Notes under the pieces: model-generated
Database searches by the model: none
Told to the model about the DNA's origin: nothing
The model's input: the letters and a program-made list of their open reading frames with translations, nothing else
Shown: positions 44,907 through 55,700 of the stretch, piece after piece
Numbering within the stretch: position 1 is the stretch's first letter
How the letters are laid out: the number at the start of each line of letters is the position of its first letter
Program-made: the position numbers and the translations under genes
Assembly: GCA_963170055.1 (NCBI GenBank)
Contig: CAUJGJ010000003.1
Coordinates: forward strand, 950,344-1,014,343
From: Halisarca cf. caerulea
Taxonomy: Eukaryota; Porifera; Demospongiae; Chondrillida; Halisarcidae
Length of the DNA: 64,000 nucleotides
Direction: 5' to 3'

Positions 44907-46008
44907 CAGGGGTGAAAATTAACACTCGCCTGCCAGCCCGAGGCGAGTAGATTCTACCACGAGCTAGTAAAACTAATAAAGATGGGCGCCCGTATGGCCA
45001 GTAAGACTACCCTTCCAACATGGCTGATCTGAGTTCTCTAGCTATAGCTTTGAAAGGAATTTAAGTACAGCTACTCAAGTTGCAACGAAGGAAGCTTAGG
45101 ATTAGTACCCTTAAAAAGTAGGGCTGAAATCTATTTTATCAAAGTAGTTTTTGAATGCGTCCTGAAAATTTCTATTTTTGCCTTAGAGAAGCCTTAGGCA
45201 CTTAGCAGGCTTCTGCACTCGTGACGTCATAGGTCTGTGGAGTTCAGTCTGGGGCTAAGGCTTGCAGGCAAACATTCAATCTCATAGTTGTTTTTAGAAA
45301 GAGACAACTGTGGTTTCTTTTTATGGGGGGCAGGGGGAGGGTTAAAGAGGGTATTTAGCCACACACACACACACCCTCCCCCCCACCAACCCAGTTGTCC
45401 CAACCTCCCCCCTCACTTGAATTCCTGTAACACACATGCACAATTGCAACAGACTAATCTATGTATGTACTGCATTCAGAACCTGCTTGAGTGGCGCAAA
45501 GGAGCCTCAAGAAAACTGTTTAAGGCCCCACCTGCTACCTCACTATATACCTCGCGATTGCCCCTCTCCTTTTTGTGCCTTGCCTACATTGATTTGTAGG
45601 CAAAGCACAAAAATTGTAGGAAAATAAGGGAAGGGTGCATGGTAAAAGTATTTAGATAGAGTGGGCGTTTTGTGAGTATTGGGGTGATACTGTATGATAT
45701 TGAAGACTCAAAGAACATGGTCTTAGCAAATATCCTAAATAAGCCTGACATTGATGTCTAGATTAGTCCTGAAATCTTGTACTACGTATTTTTCTGAATA
45801 AACCTGATGGTTATCTTAGATCCCCTTTACAGACATCACACCACGCAATAGACCCTAGTGGACATGAATACATTAGTTGTTATCGAGTACTAAAGTAGCA
45901 TAATAATGACTATATCAACTGGGCTAGTAAATGAATACTTGGGCTGGTATCTTTTAGGTGTCACTAGCCCAGGTGGCTAGTGAAGGAAAAAGTTAGTTTA
46001 CAGCCCTG
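44907..46008. mobile_element. Non-autonomous hAT-like DNA transposon in the satellite
   Basis: The 1,102-bp insertion starts CAGGGGTGAAAATTAAC and, read from the other end, CAGGGCTGTAAACTAAC (14 of 17 identical), so the ends are terminal inverted repeats. The satellite motif CACTAT is duplicated directly at both edges (44,901-44,906 and 46,009-46,014); removing the element and one copy restores an uninterrupted monomer. Subterminal GGCTAGT/CTAGCC motifs repeat near both ends. CAGGG termini are typical of hAT elements; the usual hAT duplication is 8 bp, and the 6 bp here is less common. No transposase is present and the short open frames inside show no domain, so it must move in trans. Inside are a CA microsatellite and a G-rich run followed by a C-rich run. 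Confidence 0.85.
45325..45382 (+). other. G-quadruplex-type motif, CA repeat and complementary C-run
   Basis: Four G-runs (45,325-45,330, 45,333-45,337, 45,339-45,341, 45,349-45,351) with loops of 2, 1 and 7 nt meet the usual G-quadruplex pattern. An AC dinucleotide repeat (about 45,360-45,373) follows. The segment 45,373-45,382 (ACCCTCCCCC) is the exact reverse complement of 45,333-45,342, so a hairpin is an alternative fold. Confidence 0.6.
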
Positions 46009-46200
46009 CACTATACTACTGCTCCCTCTCTATACTGTACACTATACTACTGCTCCCTCTCTATACTGTACACTTTACTACTGCTCCCTCTCTACACTGT
46101 ACACTATACTACTGCTCCCTCTCTATACTGTACACTATACTACTGCTCCCTCTTTACACTTTACACTGTACTGCTGCTCCTTCTCTATACTGTACACTAT
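46009..46200 (+). repeat. Satellite remnant between the two transposons
   Basis: This holds 192 bp (about six monomers) of the same 31-bp satellite. The left end carries the CACTAT duplication of the hAT-like element and the right end the AT duplication of the next element. It shows that both elements inserted independently into one array. Confidence 0.95.
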
Positions 46201-46253
46201 AGACCTTGTGCACTATGACGTCACTTTCCTCGCGCGAATTTTACGGTTGGCAA
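46201..46253 (+). promoter_or_regulatory. Left terminus with CRE palindrome and subterminal box
   Basis: This contains the left terminal repeat, a full CRE palindrome TGACGTCA (46,216-46,223) and ACGGTTGGCAA (46,243-46,253). The box recurs inverted at the right end. The transposase ATG lies only 3 bp after the box, so these 55 bp must hold any element-encoded promoter as well as transposase binding sites. Confidence 0.6.
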
Positions 46254-46255
46254 AA

Positions 46256-47644
46256 ATGCCTGTCAGCTGTTGTGCCGTCAGTTGTGCAAATCGTTTCTCC
46301 AAAGATACCAAAATCACCTTTCATCGTTTTCCTGAAGACCCTAAGCGCCGACAATTATGTGTTAGAGCCGTATCTCGAGACAAATGGAAGCTTAAAGACC
46401 ACCATCGCTTGTGTAGCGAACATTTTGTCAGTGGAAAACCTTCCAAGGATCTAGATAGCCAAGACTACATTCCAACTGTTTTTCGTGATGGAAAGAGAAG
46501 GGCAACAATTCGTTGTGACCCACAGAGGACAGCACGCGCTGCCAAGAGAAGAAAGATCGTCGAAGAACCGGGCCTCCTGACGGCGTCAGAAGAGTGCGAG
46601 GCTGAGGTCACAGAGAAGGAAACTGAAGAAAAAGATGATTTGGCCAGCGAAGAACAACCTAGTAAGAGCGAGGAATCTATTCTTCGGTTAACAGTGGCAG
46701 ATTTAAGTACGCAAGTCCATGAACTCCACATGCAAATGGCGCTAAAAGAAAGCGAGCTGGAGCTTTCCAAGTTTGGGATCCACTGGCTCAATAATGAAGA
46801 AAGCGTAAAGTTTTATACTGGTTTGCCTAACAAGTCAACTTTGATGGCCCTATTTAACTATCTGAAACCTTCTATCGTGAAAAAAGGGCAGGGAAGGTCT
46901 AGGAAGTTAACGTTGGAAAATGAATTTTTGGCAACTCTCATGAAACTGAGATTGGGACTTTTGAACCAAGATATTGCAGACCGGTTTGGAGTATCTGAGC
47001 CGACATTTTCACGCATGTTCATACGGTGGATTAATGTCATGTATAATGATTTAATGCGGTTGTTTCCATGGCCAAGCAAAGAATTGATACGACGGAGGAT
47101 GCCACTTCAATTCAGCAGATTTCCTAGTACCAGGATCATCATAGACTGCACCGAAATTTTTATCCAGCGACCGTCATCCCTCCAAAGTCAGTCACTAACA
47201 TTCTCCAATTACAAACACCACAATACTTTTAAAGTACTTGTTGGTATCAGTCCAGGTGGTGTAGTGACCTTTGTTTCTGACTTGTGGGGAGGACGAGTTT
47301 CAGATCGCCATTTAACCCAGCACAGTGGCTTACTAGAGCTGCTTGAACCTGGTGACAATGTAATGGCTGATAGGGGATTCAACATTCAAGACCTTTTGGC
47401 ACCACAACAAGTAACCCTGAACATCCCCCCTTTCATGGAGAATGTTTCACAGTTGAAACCAAGAGATGTCACCAAAACAAGACGAATTGCCGAAGCACGG
47501 ATTCATGTTGAAAGAGTCATTGGACGAATAAAAAATTACAGAATTTTGCAAGGAATACTGCCAATCAGTCTTGCTGACATTGCATCCCATGTGTTTACTG
47601 TCTGTGCTTACCTCACCAATGTATCACCACCAGTAATAGCATGA
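46256..47644 (+). CDS. THAP-domain DDE transposase (intact)
   Basis: A protein of 462 aa, predicted to cut and rejoin the element ends in the nucleus. Residues 1-76 are a THAP (C2CH) zinc-finger DNA-binding domain with ligands C5 (or C6), C10, C53 and H56, conserved P26 and W44, and a closing YIPTVF box like the family's AVPTIF. A basic, NLS-like stretch (80-100), an acidic segment (103-140) and a probable coiled coil (140-170) follow. Residues 219-260 look like the helix-turn-helix that precedes DDE_4 catalytic domains. The catalytic triad is read as D297 (IIDCTE), D372 (MADRGF) and E419 (HVERVIGRIK). The ATG at 46,256 is the first in frame; the frame runs open upstream only through stop-free satellite and transposon end. 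It converges on the YqaJ gene 140 bp away. No frameshift or internal stop is seen, so it may be functional. Confidence 0.92.
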   Translation: MPVSCCAVSCANRFSKDTKITFHRFPEDPKRRQLCVRAVSRDKWKLKDHHRLCSEHFVSGKPSKDLDSQDYIPTVFRDGKRRATIRCDPQRTARAAKRRKIVEEPGLLTASEECEAEVTEKETEEKDDLASEEQPSKSEESILRLTVADLSTQVHELHMQMALKESELELSKFGIHWLNNEESVKFYTGLPNKSTLMALFNYLKPSIVKKGQGRSRKLTLENEFLATLMKLRLGLLNQDIADRFGVSEPTFSRMFIRWINVMYNDLMRLFPWPSKELIRRRMPLQFSRFPSTRIIIDCTEIFIQRPSSLQSQSLTFSNYKHHNTFKVLVGISPGGVVTFVSDLWGGRVSDRHLTQHSGLLELLEPGDNVMADRGFNIQDLLAPQQVTLNIPPFMENVSQLKPRDVTKTRRIAEARIHVERVIGRIKNYRILQGILPISLADIASHVFTVCAYLTNVSPPVIA

Positions 47645-47700
47645 ATAATTACATCTGATTCAACTGAGTCACGAAATCACTGTTAATATTGTAAAATATT

Positions 47701-47706
47701 AATAAA
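47701..47706 (+). terminator. Candidate polyadenylation signal of the transposase gene
   Basis: AATAAA lies 57 bp after the transposase stop codon, in an AT-rich stretch within the 140-bp gap between the two convergent genes. I see no matching AATAAA on the minus strand in the same gap. Confidence 0.55.
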
Positions 47707-47784
47707 TAATTGTACTGATAGATAATAATGTCACAATGTATTTCTATATGAGCCATGCAGATAACAGGAAAAATATAATGAAAC

Positions 47785-49634
47785 TCAGTCAGTTGTTTTG
47801 GTTAAGTTTATGCCTCTTAATATGTCTTTCTGTAGAATTTCTCGTGCAACATTCTTGTAATATGTTAGTAGCCTAGGCAACATGTCAATCTCCCACAGAT
47901 GTTGATCCCTCGATATTCTCTCGATGAATATACCTGCTTTTGTCCACACAACGAAATCGCACCAAGGCACATCCATGATGTTAACTTCACCTTGCACCTG
48001 ATAGAAATAGTTGTGGCTTCTCTTCAAGTGAGGTTTGCCAGTTTCCTCACAAACTTCCAAGCAGCACTTGGGGTTTCTGGCAAGCTCAGTTGGGCTGATG
48101 TCGGTTACTACCTGTCTGTCGATACTGTAGATAGTCTTCACCTCTATAATACCTAGTTCACCATCTTCTTCTATCCACCCGTCCCCACTTGCTCCTAGGA
48201 AAGGGTGAGTAGGACGAAGGGTTAACCCACTCTTCTTAAAATTTAGCCTTGTGTTTGGGGTGAGCTGCCTCTTCATTTTTAAGTACTGTCCCAGTTAACC
48301 CGTTCGTTATCTTTCCCCCACTGAATTGCTGGTGTGCTGAATTCCATGCGTGTGTAACCCATAATGCGCCTAATTATGCTGCCACTGTCTGTTGTCTCTC
48401 GCCGATGTATGATCTCTCCAAAAATAGAGCTCGTCAGTCGCCCATTGTGTAAAAGTTTCCAAAGCTCACTGTTGGCTTGGTCCTTGGTGATGCTCTCAAT
48501 AAATGTGGAAAGATCTGGTGAAATCTCAGAGGCTTCCATGTATTCTTCAATCACCTCAGAGAGGATTGTCAAATCATTGGATGGCTGAGAACTGTATGGT
48601 ACGCTGGGATTGTATAAAATAAGTTTCTCACATTCCCCCTGCAGCAGCATATCCTGGGACAGGATGGTAGGTTCTCTGCTATCTGCAACATCCCAAAAGT
48701 GGAGAACCCCACTGCTGGGACAAACAGCTTGCACTGTCTCCACAAATTCTGCCATTCGGTTTGCCATCTCATCTTGAGACGATGTTGAAGAAGAGTCGTT
48801 AATTCGTGGCTGCTTTGATTTGGTTGTCTTCCCATACTCTGCCTTGAAGAAGGTTATTTCTGAAACTGGTACAGGCTGGACCTCCCGCTTAGATGGTACA
48901 TTCCACTGCTGCAGTTTCCCTGTGCATGTTCTGTCTTCGGGAATGGAGGTAGTGTTGCTTAATTTTAAGCTCTCCAAACGGAACAGCACAGCAGCAACAT
49001 GACTACAGGCCTGACCAAGTCCTGCCTTGCATTGGCACTTTGCAGAGTAAACTGTTCCAGTTCTGTTCAGACATACGTAGACAGTGTATGTTTGCTTGAC
49101 TGTCAAGGACGAAAAACAGCTACTTCGCGCATACACAAAATCTGTGTCTGGAATGGTATGAATCCATGTGTTGGTTACGAAGCCCTCATCAAAATACTTG
49201 TATCCCTTGAGAGATTTAAATGCCTTCAAGCTCTCCCGATCGTATGCCTTGTCCCTGCTCTCGATCAGGTACACGAAGAGATCGCCAAAAATGAAAGATT
49301 GCAGCGCTGATAAATCTTTCCCCCACGTTTGGATGGACTCAAAGGGAGGCAGTTCTTCAAGTTTCTGCTGCACAGACGTTGATTTCTTTGCTGAGACGGT
49401 GGGCTCTTCGTCGCTGTCTTCGGCCAAGATTCCCAGCTGCCACTGTGAGAGGAGTTGCCCAACGATCTGTGCCTTGGTCGCGCTGCCAATTTTTACTTTT
49501 AAATCTTTGCAAAGCTCTCTGAGTTTCTGCACTTTCAAGCCAAACAATTCCTCCTGTAGCTCCTTACGATCTGCAGAACGTTGTAGCATCAACTTCTCCT
49601 TGATATGCTGAATCGCCGACGTGTTTTCAGCCAT
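47785..49634 (-). pseudogene. SAP-SWIM-YqaJ nuclease protein, frameshifted
   Basis: The second transposon gene, starting at the ATG at 49,632-49,634. Frame one gives 451 aa: a SAP-like DNA-binding segment (about residues 12-66), a SWIM zinc finger (C200, C202, C210, H212), and the start of a YqaJ domain (from about 385, including QWGKDNE). It stops at 48,279-48,281. The rest of YqaJ continues in another frame from about 48,294 to the stop at 47,785 and holds the PD-(D/E)xK-type residues: GDG with D32, EVK with E45 and K47, and YQVQ with Q93 and Q95, numbered from the ATG at 48,276. Loss of one base near 48,294-48,299 explains the break. YqaJ proteins are lambda-exonuclease-like, so a role in processing transposition intermediates is plausible but inferred. 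A sequencing error could also explain the shift. Confidence 0.85.
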
Positions 49635-49679
49635 TGCGCCGTCTTTATCGATAGAAACGCACGTGAACGATAGAATCTC

Positions 49680-49743
49680 TTGCCAACCGTGACGTCATAT
49701 CATGTGACCTATGACGTCAAATTCGTCATTTTGAAACTCGTCT
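49680..49743 (-). promoter_or_regulatory. Right terminus with two CRE palindromes and subterminal box
   Basis: This contains TTGCCAACCGT (49,680-49,690), the exact inverse of the left-end box, overlapped by TGACGTCA (49,690-49,697). A second TGACGTCA lies at 49,712-49,719, and the right terminal repeat ends in GTCT. It sits 46-109 bp upstream of the YqaJ ATG, so it probably combines promoter and transposase-binding functions. Confidence 0.6.
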
Positions 49744-52700
49744 ATCCTTCTGCTCCCTCTCTACACTGTACACTATACTACTGTTCCCTCTCCATACTGT
49801 GCACTATACTACTGCTCCCACTCTACACTGTACACTATACTACTGCTCCCTCTCTACACTGTACACTATACTACTGCTCCCTCTCTATACTGTACACTAT
49901 ACTACTGCTCCCTCTCTATTGTACACTGTACTACTGCTCCCTCTCTATATACTGTACACTGTACTACTGCTCCCCCTCTGTACTGTACACTATACTACTG
50001 CTCCCTCTCTATACTGTACACTTTACTACTGCTCCCTCTCTACACTGTACACTATACTACTGCTCCCTCTCTACACTGTACACTATACTACTGCTCCCTC
50101 TCTATACTGTACACTATACTACTGCTCCCTCTTTACACTTTACACTGTACTACTGCTCCTTCTCTATACTGTACACTATACTACTGCTCCCTCTCTACAC
50201 TGTACACTATACTACTGCTCCCTCTCTATACTGTACACTATACTACTGCTCCCTCTCTATACTGTACACTACACTACTGCTCCCTCTCTATACTGTACAC
50301 TATACTACTGCTCCCTCTCTACTGTACACTGTACTACTGCTCCCCCTCTGTACTGTACACTATACTACTGCTCCCTCTCTATACTGTACACTATACTACT
50401 GCTCCCTCTCTATACTGTACACTATACTACTGCTCCCTCTCTATACTGTACACTATACTACTGCTCCCTCTCTATTTTACACTATACTACTGCTCCCCCT
50501 CTGTACTGTACACTATACTACTGCTCCCTCTCTATACTGTACACTATACTACTGCTCCCTCTCTATACTGTACACTATACTACTGCTCCCTCTCTATTGT
50601 ACACTGTACTACTGCTCCCTCTCTATATACTGTACACTGTACTACTGCTCCCCCTCTGTACTGTACACTATACTACTGCTCCCTCTCTATACTGTACACT
50701 ATACTACTGCTCCCTCTCTATACTGTACACTATACTACTGCTCCCTCTCTATACTGTACACTATACTACTGCTCCCTCTCTATACTGTACACTATACTAC
50801 TGCTCCCTCTCTATACTGTACACTATACAACTGCTCCCTCTTTACACTTTACACTGTACTACTGCTCCTTCTCTATACTGTACACTATACTACTGCTCCC
50901 ACTCTACACTGTACACTATACTACTGCTCCCTCTCTACACTGTACACTCTACTACTGTTCTTTCTCTACACTGTACACTATACTACTGCTCCCTCTTTAT
51001 ACAGTACACTTTACTACTGCTCCCTCTCTACACTGTACACTATACTACTGCTCCCTCTCTATACTGTACACTACACTACTGCTCCCTCTCTATACTGTAC
51101 ACTATACTACTGCTCCCTTTCTATTCTGTACACTATACTACTGCTCCCTCTCTACACTGTACACTATACTTCTGCTCTCTCTCTGCCCTGTACTCTATAC
51201 TACTGCTCCCTCTCTATACTTTACACTTTACTACTGCTCCCTCTCTATACTGTACACTGTACTACTGCTCTCTCTCTGCACTGTACTCTATACTACTGCT
51301 CCCTCTCTATACTGTACACTTTACTACTGCTCCCTCTCTACACTGTACACTATACTACTGCTCCCTCTCTATACTGTACACTATACTACTGCTCCCTCTC
51401 TATACTGTACACTATACTACTGCTCCCTCTTTACACTTTACACTGTACTGCTGCTCCTTCTCTATACTGTACACTATACTACTGCTCCCTCTCTACACTG
51501 TACACTATACTACTGTTCCCTCTCCATACTGTGCACTATACTACTACTCCCACTCTACACTGTACACTATACTACTGCTCCCTCTCTACACTGTACACTA
51601 CGTATACTACTGCTCCCTCTCTATACTGTACACTATACTACTGCTCCCTCTCTATTGTACACTGTACTACTGCTCCCTCTCTATATACTGTACACTGTAC
51701 TACTGCTCCCCCTCTGTACTATACACTATACTACTGCTCCCTCTCTATACTGTACACTTTACTACTGCTCCCTCTCTACACTGTACACTATACTACTGCT
51801 CCCTCTCTACACTGTACACTATACTACTGCTCCCTCTCTATACTGTACACTATACTACTGCTCCCTCTCTACACTGTACACTATACTACTGCTCCCTCTC
51901 TACACTGTACACTACACTACTGCTCCCTCTCTATACTGTACACTATACTACTGCTCCCTCTCTATACTGTACACTATACTACTGCTCCCTCTCTATACTG
52001 TACACTATACTACTGCTCCCTCTCTATACTGTACACTATACTACTGCTCCCTCTCTATTTTACACTATACTACTGCTCCCCCTCTGTACTGTACACTATA
52101 CTACTGCTCCCTCTCTATACTGTACACTATACTACTGCTCCCTCTCTATACTGTACACTATACTACTGCTCCCTCTCTATTGTACACTGTACTACTGCTC
52201 CCTCTCTATATACTGTACACTGTACTACTGCTCCCCCTCTGTACTGTACACTATACTACTGCTCCCTCTCTATACTGTACACTATACTACTGCTCCCTCT
52301 CTATACTGTACACTATACTACTGCTCCCTCTCTATACTGTACACTATACTACTGCTCCCTCTTTACACTTTACACTGTACTACTGCTCCTTCTCTATACT
52401 GTACACTATACTACTGCTCCCTCTCTACACTGTACACTATACTACTGCTCCCTCTCTATTTTACACTGTACTACTGCTCCCTCTCTATATACTGTACACT
52501 GTACTACTGCACCCCCTTTGTACTGTACACTATACTACTGCTCCCTCTCTATACTGTACACTATACTACTGCTCCCTCTCTATACTGTACACTATACTAC
52601 TGCTCCCTCTCTATACTGTACACTATACTACTGCTCCCTCTTTACACTTTACACTGTACTACTGCTCCTTCTCTATACTGTACACTATACTACTGCTCCC

Positions 52701-55700
52701 TCTCTACACTGTACACTATACTACTGCTCCCTCTCTATACTGTACACTATACTACTGCTCCCTCTCTATTTTACACTGTACTACTGCTCCCTCTCTATAT
52801 ACTGTACACTGTACTACTGCTCCCCCTCTGTGCTGTACACTATACTACTGCTCCCTCTCTATACTGTACACTTTACTACTGCTCCTTCTCTACACTGTAC
52901 ACTATACTACTGCTCCCTCTCTATACTGTACACTTTACTACTGCTCCCTCTCTACACTGTACACTATACTACTGCTCCCTCTCTATACTGTACACTATAC
53001 TACTGCTCCCTCTCTATACTGTACACTATACTACTGCTCCCTCTTTACACTTTACACTGTACTACTGCTCCTTCTCTATACTGTACACTATACTACTGCT
53101 CCCTCTCTACACTGTACACTATACTACTGTTCCCTCTCCATACTGTGCACTATACTACTACTCCCACTCTACACTGTACACTATACTACTGCTCCCTCTC
53201 TACACTGTACACTACGTATACTACTGCTCCCTCTCTATACTGTACACTATACTACTGCTCCCTCTCTATTGTACACTGTACTACTGCTCCCTCTCTATAT
53301 ACTGTACACTGTACTACTGCTCCCCCTGTGTATTGTACACTATACTACTGCTCCCTCTCTATACTGTACACTTTACTACTGCTCCCTCTCTACACTGTAC
53401 ACTATACTACTGCTCCCTCTCTACACTGTACACTATACTACTGCTCCCTCTCTATACTGTACACTATACTACTGCTCCCACTCTACACTGTACACTATAC
53501 TACTGCTCCCTCTCTACACTCTACACTATACTACTGCTCCCTCTCTATACTGTACACTATACTACTGCTCCCTCTCTATACTGTACACTACACTACTGCT
53601 CCCTCTCTATACTGTACATTATACTACTGCTCCCTCTCTACTGTACACTGTACTACTGCTCCCCCTCTGTACTGTACACTATACTACTGCTCCCTCTCTA
53701 TACTGTACACTATACTACTGCTCCCTCTCTATACTGTACACTATACTACTGCTCCCTCTCTATTTTACACTATACTACTGCTCCCCCTCTGTACTGTACA
53801 CTATACTACTGCTCCCTCTCTATACTGTACACTTTACTACTGCTCCTTCTCTACACTGTACACTATACTACTGCTCCCTCTCTATACTGTACACTTTACT
53901 ACTGCTCCCTCTCTACACTGTACACTATACTACTGCTCCCTCTCTATACTGTACACTATACTACTGCTCCCTCTCTATACTGTACACTATACTACTGCTC
54001 CCTCTTTACACTTTACACTGTACTGCTGCTCCTTCTCTATACTGTACACTATACTACTGCTCCCTCTCTACACTGTACACTATACTACTGTTCCCTCTCC
54101 ATACTGTGCACTATACTACTGCTCCCACTCTACACTGTACACTATACTACTGCTCCCTCTCTACACTGTACACTACGTATACTACTGCTCCCTCTCTATA
54201 CTGTACACTATACTACTGCTCCCTCTCTATTGTACACTGTACTACTGCTCCCTCTCTATATACTGTACACTATACTACTGCTCCCTCTCTATACTGTACA
54301 CTTTACTACTGCTCCTTCTCTACACTGTACACTATACTACTGCTCCCTCTCTATACTGTACACTTTACTACTGCTCCCTCTCTACACTGTACACTATACT
54401 ACTGCTCCCTCTCTATACTGTACACTATACTACTGCTCCCTCTCTACACTGTACACTATACTACTGCTCCCTCTCTATACTGTACACTATACTACTGCTC
54501 CCTCTCTATACTGTACACTATACTACTGCTCCCTCTCTATACTGTACACTATACTACTGCTCCCTCTCTATACTGTACACTATACTACTGCTCCCTCTTT
54601 ACACTTTACACTGTACTGCTGCTCCTTCTCTATACTGTACACTATACTGCTGCTCCCTCTCTACACTGTACACTATACTACTGTTCCCTCTCCATACTGT
54701 GCACTATACTACTGCTCCCACTCTACACTGTACACTATACTACTGCTCCCTCTCTACACTGTACACTACGTATACTACTGCTCCCTCTCTATACTGTACA
54801 CTATACTACTGCTCCCTCTCTATTTTCCACTATACTACTGCTCCCCCTCTGTACTGTACACTATACTACTGCTCCCTCTCTATACTGTACACTTTACTAC
54901 TGCTCCTTCTCTACACTGTACACTATACTACTGCTCCCTCTCTATACTGTACACTTTACTACTGCTCCCTCTCTATACTGTACACTATACTACTGCTCCC
55001 TCTCTATACTGTACACTATACTACTGCTCCCTCTCTATACTGTACACTATACTACTGCTCCCTCTTTACACTTTACACTGTACTGCTGCTCCTTCTCTAT
55101 ACTGTACACTATACTGCTGCTCCCTCTCTACACTGTACACTATACTACTGTTCCCTCTCCATACTGTGCACTATACTACTGCTCCCACTCTACACTGTAC
55201 ACTATACTACTGCTCCCTCTCTACACTGTACACTACGTATACTACTGCTCCCTCTCTATACTGTACACTATACTACTGCTCCCTCTCTATTGTACACTGT
55301 ACTACTGCTCCCTCTCTATATACTGTACACTGTACTACTGCTCCCCCTCTGTACTGTACACTATACTACTGCTCCCTCTCTATACTGTACACTATACTAC
55401 TGCTCCCTCTCTATACTGTACACTATACTACTGCTCCCTCTCTATACTGTACACTATACTACTGCTCCCTCTTTACACTTTACACTGTACTACTGCTCCT
55501 TCTCTATACTGTACACTATACTACTGCTCCCTCTCTACACTGTACACTATACTACTGCTCCCTCTCTATACTGTACACTATACTACTGCTCCCTCTTTAT
55601 TTTACACTGTACTACTGCTCCCTCTCTATATACTGTACACTGTACTACTGCTCCCCCTCTGTACTGTACACTATACTACTGCTCCCTCTCTATACTGTAC

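Larger units (their letters stand above)
46201..49743. mobile_element. ISL2EU-like two-gene DNA transposon
   Basis: The 3,543-bp element begins AGAC and ends GTCT. Its imperfect terminal inverted repeats match at about 13 of the first 20 positions, with ATGACG at the same offset. The dinucleotide AT flanks it on both sides (46,199-46,200 and 49,744-49,745). Removing the element and one AT gives a satellite monomer with a single A-to-C difference, so the boundaries are well supported. It carries two convergent genes: a THAP/DDE transposase (plus) and a SAP-SWIM-YqaJ protein (minus, frameshifted). From memory, transposase plus YqaJ nuclease is the hallmark of the ISL2EU superfamily. PIF/Harbinger also uses a DDE_4-type transposase, but pairs it with a Myb-like protein and a 3-bp TWA duplication, which are not seen here. 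Confidence 0.85.

Noticed and set aside
45288..45627. Open frames of 103 and 63 codons in the hAT-like element
   Set aside because: They run through a CA/C-rich simple repeat, overlap each other in different frames, show no domain, and lie in a non-autonomous element.
46465..47079. Minus-strand open frames within the transposase gene
   Set aside because: They are antisense shadows of the THAP/DDE coding sequence.
47899..49611. Plus-strand open frames opposite the YqaJ gene
   Set aside because: They are antisense shadows; the minus strand carries the SAP, SWIM and YqaJ motifs.
46201..49743. PIF/Harbinger assignment of the two-gene transposon
   Set aside because: The second gene is a YqaJ-type protein rather than Myb-like, and the duplication is AT rather than TWA; ISL2EU fits better, though a phylogeny is needed.
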